Source of the DNA: Chaenocephalus aceratus
Taxonomy: Eukaryota > Chordata > Actinopteri > Perciformes > Channichthyidae
DNA: 64,000 bases
NCBI GenBank assembly: GCA_023974075.1
Contig: CM043793.1
Coordinates: 7,196,288-7,260,287, forward strand
Direction of reading: 5' to 3'
In this document: positions 58,205 to 64,000 of the stretch, in pieces
Layout: each line of letters starts with the position of its first letter
Position numbering within the stretch: the stretch's first letter is position 1
Program-made: the position numbers and the translations under genes
The notes under the pieces: generated by a model
Database searches by the model: none
What the model was told of the DNA's origin: nothing
Seen by the model: only the letters and a program-made list of their open reading frames with translations

Positions 58205-60530
58205 TCTAGGCAGGGCGGAGTTCGCTCCGCCGCCTTGTTGACCACAGCGGAGAAACTGTGGTTGTGGGCTTCAGAGATTGTGTTGTCTCTGAGAGCCCTC
58301 CACATCCCGGGACTGGAAAACAGGGGGGGCGACCTCATGTCAAGAGGCGGGCCCCTGCCAGGCGAGTGGGTGCTTCACCCGGAGGTGGTGAAGCAGATCT
58401 GGGCCCAATTCGGGAGAGCGGAGGTGGACCTGTTCGCCAGCCACCGCAACAGCCAATGTACCCTGTAGTTTTCCATGGCTAGGCGGGACAATCGTTTGCA
58501 CACGAGCCATGGCCAAGAAAGCTGCTCTACGCCTTTCCACCGCTGCGCCTCATTCTCCTCCTCCTGGGGAGGGTGAGACGAGAACGTCTGTCAGTCATCC
58601 TAGTGGCCACTAGGCCACAGGGCTGGGCGCCCTGGTTCGCAGAGGTGACACAGATGATGGTGGGCCAGCCCTGGGCGATTCCTCAGTTCTGGGGGGCGAT
58701 GTCTCAGGAAGCAGGTGCAATAGGGGCGTTACCCTCTCTGGGCTAACCTCTCCAGGCTTGGCTCTTGAGAGGGACAGGCTGAGACGAGGGGGATTGTCTG
58801 ACAAAGTTATTCAGACTATCCAGGCAGCAAGAGCAGGATCCACCACAGCCTGTTACAGGCCAAAGTGGTTGGGATTCCAGCGATGGTGTGAGGAGAATAG
58901 AGCCCCTATCTTATACGTTGGGCTCTATTTTGTCCTACTTACAGTTACTGGTGGACAGGGGGCTTGCTCATTCCACAGTTAAAGTGTATGCAGCAGCCAT
59001 TTCGTCCTGCCATGAGGGATTTGGCGGCAGGTCAGCCTTCAGTCAGCCGCTTATGTCACGGTTTTTGCAGGGGGTCATGAGACAGCGCACAGTAGTGCAC
59101 GCCTCCTCCCCGCAATGGGACCTGCCGTTGGTGCTCGAGGCTCTGGTCACAGAACCATTTGAGCCTCTGGAGCTCTCCTCTCTGAAAGCACTGTCATGGA
59201 AGACAGTGTTGCTACTTGCCTTGACTTCAGCCAAGAGAGTGTCCGAGCTGACCTCTCTGTCGGTGCACCCAAGTTGCTTGTTGATCCGGGGTGACCGTAG
59301 TGGGACAACACTCAGACGGAACCCCTCTTTTGTTCCCAAGAGCCTAAGGAGTTCGTTCAGGTCAAGGGCTATTCAGTTAGGTGGCTTTAATCTTCCACCC
59401 CATATTGGGGCCAAGGAGGCTAAACTGCACCTCCTCTGCCCGGTGCGTGCGCTAGCATGTTATGTGGAGCGCACGGCTGCCTTTAGGCGCACTGAACAGC
59501 TGTTTGTGTGCTTTGGAGGTTGTGTGGCCGGTCAAGCTCTGTCCAAGAAACGCCTGGCAGTATAGCTCTGCGAGTGCATTTCACATGCCTACGGACAGGC
59601 GGGGAGAGCCTTCCCCACGGGGGTCCGTGCACACTCTACACGGGGTATGGCTGTGTCAACAGCCTTATTCAACGGTGTGAGTGTGGAGGACATATGCACA
59701 GCGGCGTCTTGGTCTACGCCAGGCCCCTTCATAAGGTTTTATCTCTTGGATATGTCTGGCTCCTTGTCATCGTCTGTGCTAGCTGGGGCAACACAGGACT
59801 GGTGAGGGGGGGGGGGGGGGCTGTGGGTCAGTAGGTATCTGACCCCCCCCTGGACATAATGTTTTCCCATGCTCCTTAGAGACCCGGGGAACATGGTATG
59901 CAGTAAGCCCCATGCAGGGCTGGAGACCCTCCCCACATAACCATAGGCAAGCGAGCCTTGCTCTATATTTTCCATGCACACTCTTCACGAGGTAAGCGTG
60001 TCTGAGTGTGCTCTACCAGCAGAGTGAGCCAAGTAAGCTGCGGCCCTGACTTCTCCACGGTCACAACCGGAGGAGAAGAAGTTGCGATGCAGTGGCTGTT
60101 AACCAAAAGCCGGTCAGGGGCACTGTGATGGGTCGATGTTGTTGGAAGACAGGGCGTTTATGCATCAGGGCTCCGCCCACTGTACCCATAGAGTCCAGTA
60201 GAGGGCGGAGTCTGTGTAAGATATAACGTTGGGTTACGTATTGTAACCCTTGTCATATTAGCACAGGCGGAGCCCTCTACTTGGGGCCCTGTCTGTCCCA
60301 TGCCACTCGCTGAAGAGGGTGTAGGATGATAGTCAGGAGGCGAGGCCGCCTTATATACGGTGAGCTTGCACGCGCATTCAGGTAGGCCCGCCCCGAGGGG
60401 CCGGCTACGTTTATAGATATCTCAGTAAGTGAATGCTTGCATAGTATGGTTGAGAGGTAGTACCCATGGAGTCCAGTAGAGGGCTCCGCCTGTGCTTATA
60501 TGCCTAGGGTTACAATACGTAACCCTCCGT
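58205..60530 (+). mobile_element. DIRS-like tyrosine-recombinase retrotransposon, truncated and decayed
   Basis: The plus strand keeps the RNase-H end (ALHIPGLENRGGDLMSRGG, GEWVLHPEVV, AEVDLFASHRN) and a tyrosine recombinase: SAKRVSELTSLSVHPS (first Arg), AHSTRGMAVSTALFN (His-x-x-Arg box) and AASWSTPGPFIRFYLLD (final Tyr). It is broken by TAG near 58467 where Trp is expected, a frameshift near 58915 and TAG near 59563. The reverse transcriptase is missing on the left. The right part (60184-60530) holds direct and inverted terminal-type repeats, the unusual end structure of DIRS elements. Confidence 0.82.
60184..60528. repeat. Direct and inverted repeats at the DIRS-like right end
   Basis: acccat(a/g)gagtccagtagaggg occurs directly at 60184 and 60462. 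gttacgtattgtaaccc (60233-60249) is the reverse complement of gggttacaatacgtaac (60507-60523). gcacaggcggagccctctac (60261-60280) is the reverse complement of a segment at 60476-60495. Confidence 0.85.
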
Positions 60531-61811
60531 TTTAAGAAGTTGTGTGATGCATATAAACTGATATGTGTTTCTGCATTATTGGTTGAAAGATTTGAAAGTT
60601 AGGTAAGTAAAACAACCAAAGACTAATCTAAACAAATCACTGTTTCAAAAGACACTCAGATAGCGCAAACCTCCGCTAAGGCAATGCCGTATATTGCAAT
60701 AATAACAAAAGTGACATATAGTCATTGTGTCTGACCAGTAATGAAGGGCCGCTCCTATATGTAATGTTTTTTTTTCCAAGTCTCATGAAAATTGTTCTGG
60801 TCGTTTTTTGGTTATCTTGGTCTCAGACAAACAAACACAACCGAAAACGTAACTTCCTCAATGGGGGCTGGAAAGGTCTTGTTGGCCATCACAGCTGCCG
60901 CAGATATCTTATATTTGAAGTGTTGATGTAAAATCCTCTTTAGCATATGTTAGTTATGTTCATCTAACACTCCTGTAGAACAAAACTCCCAGGAATTCAT
61001 TTGAGTAGAACATCAGACTGTGGCCACCATAAACCACCAATTACCCACGGCGCTGTTTGGTTAAACCCACTCGGTGAGTCGGGTTAACTCAGTTCATTTG
61101 TCCTCTCTGTGTGACATCAGCCTGTAGGCATGGTAACTGCAGGAGGTTCAAGAACAAAGACTAGGAGTTTTCCATCATGACCCTCATGTTAGAATAATAC
61201 AGCGTGTGCTTGTGAGTTGTACTTTTTTTACAGTGTACCCTCCCCTGTGTCGGTGTCTGCTGAGGTTTCACTTGCTGTGATGAATTAAAGTGCTAACAGT
61301 TACACATTCACTTCAGGCCAGAGTTTTAAACCATCTCTTGATCTTCTTCTGTTAGATCACTTAGCTTGAGCATTAATCAATAAAATTACTACTTGAACAT
61401 ACAGAAAAAGGGTCTATCCAAATAAAAGATATACCAAGCTTCATCTTGTTACAAATAGTTGTTGATTGCTTGATTTATGTTCTCTTCTCTTAAATATTAG
61501 CTCTGTTTGGTCCAACCTTTTTCGATCATTAATGTTCTATTCTACACCTTCCATATCCTCCTTCCTATAAAGACATGTTTTAGACCTTGAGAGGGTGGAA
61601 ATTAATGGAAAGTGTGGAGATGATGTACCCATGACTTACAATGACTATAAAGAAAGAAAAATAATTAGTGATTTGTGACTGAGTTGACCAGGTTGTGGTT
61701 GAGGGTTTGATCCACTTGGTGAATGTAATTATTGGCAAATCAGGACACTTGTTTCTGAAAATGTGTTTCTGTTTTGCATATTGGACACATCTCACATATT
61801 GTCCCTGCTTA
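60531..61811. other. prdm6 intron sequence, candidate conserved block at 61000-61290
   Basis: 61000-61290 is balanced and non-repetitive (aattacccacggcgctgttt, gtgacatcagcctgtaggca) inside AT-rich surroundings. No exon recognised. Confidence 0.3.
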
Positions 61812-62395
61812 TAGGCCATAAGGTGAACCCTGTTATCGTTTCATCCCGCTCCACAGAAGTGGAACTAGACAATCTTTAGTTCATAAAAAAGAACGAGTCA
61901 TGCTTATCCACCAAAAAAAAGTTTGTCGCTAAAATTCCTGTCAATTCTTCTAGGCACGTAATTATTGGCTGAACTAGTCCCTTCAAAGCGTAATAATATC
62001 TTGGTCAAAAGTAGTGCCACGGTCCGTCACGTGATCGTGCTACACCAATTGGGTAGCTGCATATTGTCAACAGAAGTGAAAGATGGCCGCCTACATGGTT
62101 ACGCTAAACCAGACCAAATGGATTCTAAACAGTGCTGTATGCTTGTTTTATGTCATGTTTTGTCATATGTCTTAATACATCACTAAGTCCGAGGTATTTG
62201 CGTTATATACGCGGTATTTGTGAGAGGTTTTACTATCTGGGAACAGAGTTGAGCATCGAATCAACATTGGCTAAACTTTTTTTGGGTGGATAGGCATGAC
62301 TCGTTCTTTTTTATGAATTAAAGATTATGGAGTTCCACTTCTGTGGAGCGGGATTTCTTTTCTAAAGGACTTTTCGAGGTTCACCTTGCGGCCTA
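61812..62395. mobile_element. 584-bp Harbinger-like element with arms of about 120 bp
   Basis: Long inverted arms: taggccataaggtgaacc with ggttcaccttgcggccta, and ctccacagaagtggaact with agttccacttctgtggag. TTA flanks at 61809-61811 and 62396-62398. Non-coding centre. Confidence 0.85.
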
Positions 62396-63151
62396 TTAAA
62401 CAAATCTTTCTTTTTCATTTTATGTAAACAATATTCATAAAAACTACAAAATGTTAAGTATTGTTTTTTTTCAGCAAGGCACATTATTGAATGATGTAAA
62501 AATGCAATGTCAAAAAACTGGGTGGTTTTTGCCTCATTTCTGCAGGTGGTGGTAACTCAGTCCTGTGCGTGGTGGTTCCTTATTCATGTGGGTGTAGTCA
62601 CCTCAATCATGTGGATAGTCTTACCTCCTACCCACTCTCTTCAGTCTGTGTACAAATGACATGACTTTACACATTGGAAATGCGTGCAATAGATACGCAG
62701 AAGTCCTATTTTGCGTGAATATGATACCAAAACCATTCCCATTGCGATCTGATGCCGAGTTTTGCGTGCATATGATACGCCACGTTTTGTCCGTCGGGTC
62801 TTGGTAGACCGGAAGCTGTGTGGTTCATTAAAACATGTTCTTACTCAATACCAAGCCACGATTATTGTTTTTATTTTAAATCGTATCATGTCAGACTTTT
62901 TTTGCCGTCTGTGAGGAAAAGAAATAGGGCTCAGAGCTTCAGAATAATGAAATCTGTATTTTTTTAAATCTTTTTTTCCTTCTAATTTGTTATTCTTTTC
63001 TGAATAACACTGTTATTTTCTCAACATTAACACACAATTATCCTTGTTTTTATTTATTCGTTTAATTCTATAATCTTGGGCTTTTTAGCATGCTTTTTAG
63101 CAGTAAATAAAGTCACCGGAAACAGACGTAGACGGTAAACTGATTACCTAA
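62396..63151. other. prdm6 intron sequence
   Basis: AT-rich. 62540-62830 has repeated gcgtg...atgatac phrases and may be an old repeat. No gene recognised. Confidence 0.35.
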
Positions 63152-64000
63152 GATCCTCAGCTTGAAGCTCGGGATGTTTTAGCCGCACGTTGGGATATGG
63201 TGTTAATGCGATATGATATCCGAAAATAATAATCCCAGTGTGAGAAAAGGTTTTTAGAGAGTACTTGTCCATGGACAAGTGAGTTTGGCAATTTACTTGT
63301 CCGAATACATTTTTCACTTGTCCAGAATGGACAAAAATTGGGGCCATTGGAATCTTCTTCTTCGCCATCGTATTTTACATTTTCCCACGTTTTTTACGAC
63401 ACCGCTAACGTAAGTGAGCGGTAAGATTTTACTGCATCACACATACTGATTTTAGCGATTCCGGTTATGTTTTTCGATTCCGGTTATTTCCAGTTCTCGA
63501 TTCCGGTTCTTTGAGAGGGTAAAAATAAGTCCCATGACAAACTGGGAGAAAAATATATTTCTGAAAAAATTAAGTCAAATCTGTATTCCTATTTACAAAT
63601 CACTTCATACTGTTGAATGTCGTTATGGTTATTGAATACAATTATATAAAAATGATCTCTGCATTGTTTAGTTAGTTCTAAGTGGTGCAGTTTGAGAATG
63701 TACAATTGGCCCAGTGTCCTCTGATGTTACACTGCAACCTGCCTGTGAGACACAGTCCAACCACACATGTCCAACACATAGGCCTAATAATAATAATAAT
63801 ACATTATATTTATAGCCTATAGGCATAGGCGGCGCGTGAGGCTCAGGTTTGGGAAGGCTAAATAACTTGTTTTATTGTATTATTGTATATGTATTATTTC
63901 ATTTTTTTAAATGTTTTTCGGATTTCATATCGCATTAACACCATATCCCAACATGCATTGCGGCTAAACAATCCAATCATCGAGCTTCTAGCTGAGGATC
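63152..64000. mobile_element. Inverted-arm element running to the window edge
   Basis: The left arm (63152-63227: gatcctcagcttgaagctcg, ttgggatatggtgttaatgc) is the inverted counterpart of the right arm (63917-64000: gcattaacaccatatcccaa, gcttctagctgaggatc). The right terminus coincides with the window end, so the target duplication cannot be read. Non-coding between, with an (AAT)n run at 63787. Confidence 0.75.

Noticed and set aside
58888..59565. Recombinase-like frame as a phage integrase or host gene
   Set aside because: It is continuous with DIRS-type RNase-H sequence upstream, has stops and a frameshift, and lies among repeats.
52053..64000. Search for the next prdm6 exon (IYDQDG and the rest of the PR domain)
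   Set aside because: No matching exon was seen, so the gene continues beyond the window.

Overview
The window reads as a teleost fish nuclear genome. It has two intron-rich vertebrate genes in conserved synteny, many long (CA)n/(GT)n microsatellites, and a fish-typical mixture of hAT, Harbinger-like, L2-like, RTE/Rex3-like and DIRS-like elements. I see no bacterial-style operons, no rRNA or tRNA gene and no CRISPR array. Gene and family names come from sequence recognition; no database search was run.

Layout. 1-9.3 kb is intergenic, with a decayed, transposon-derived SWIM/YqaJ gene at 2.3-5 kb that was later hit by a hAT element and an L2-like LINE. 9.96-14.77 kb (minus strand) is a complete six-exon ppic gene (cyclophilin C, 208 aa) with nested hAT-type elements in its introns. 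14.9-28.8 kb is the ppic-prdm6 intergenic region. It holds a polypurine tract, a palindromic repeat, a 5'-truncated RTE/Rex3-like LINE, a 1.5 kb element with arms of about 400 bp, microsatellites, and islands of ordinary-complexity sequence that look like candidate conserved non-coding elements.

From about 28.8 kb to the right edge lies the 5' part of prdm6 (plus strand): a probable untranslated first exon, the start-codon exon (30883-31603) with 28 uninterrupted GGA glycine codons, and two further coding exons (51302-51453, 51894-52052) that enter the PR/SET domain. The rest of the PR domain and the zinc fingers lie beyond the window. The 19.7 kb intron between the first two coding exons carries, on the opposite strand, a multi-exon, frameshifted gene of an uncharacterised fish family that I infer to be transposase-derived (40.9-46.9 kb), plus a cluster of hAT and Harbinger-like elements with intact target-site duplications. 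The last visible intron holds an L2-like LINE abutting a decayed DIRS-like tyrosine-recombinase element (56.5-60.5 kb) and two elements with inverted termini (61.8-62.4 kb and 63.15 kb to the edge).

The two host genes belong to different processes: ppic is a secretory-pathway prolyl isomerase and prdm6 a chromatin repressor. Their divergent arrangement matches human 5q23, where PPIC (minus) and PRDM6 (plus) are neighbours. Much of the remaining sequence is mobile-element layering, and several insertions can be ordered in time because the duplicated target sites are still readable.
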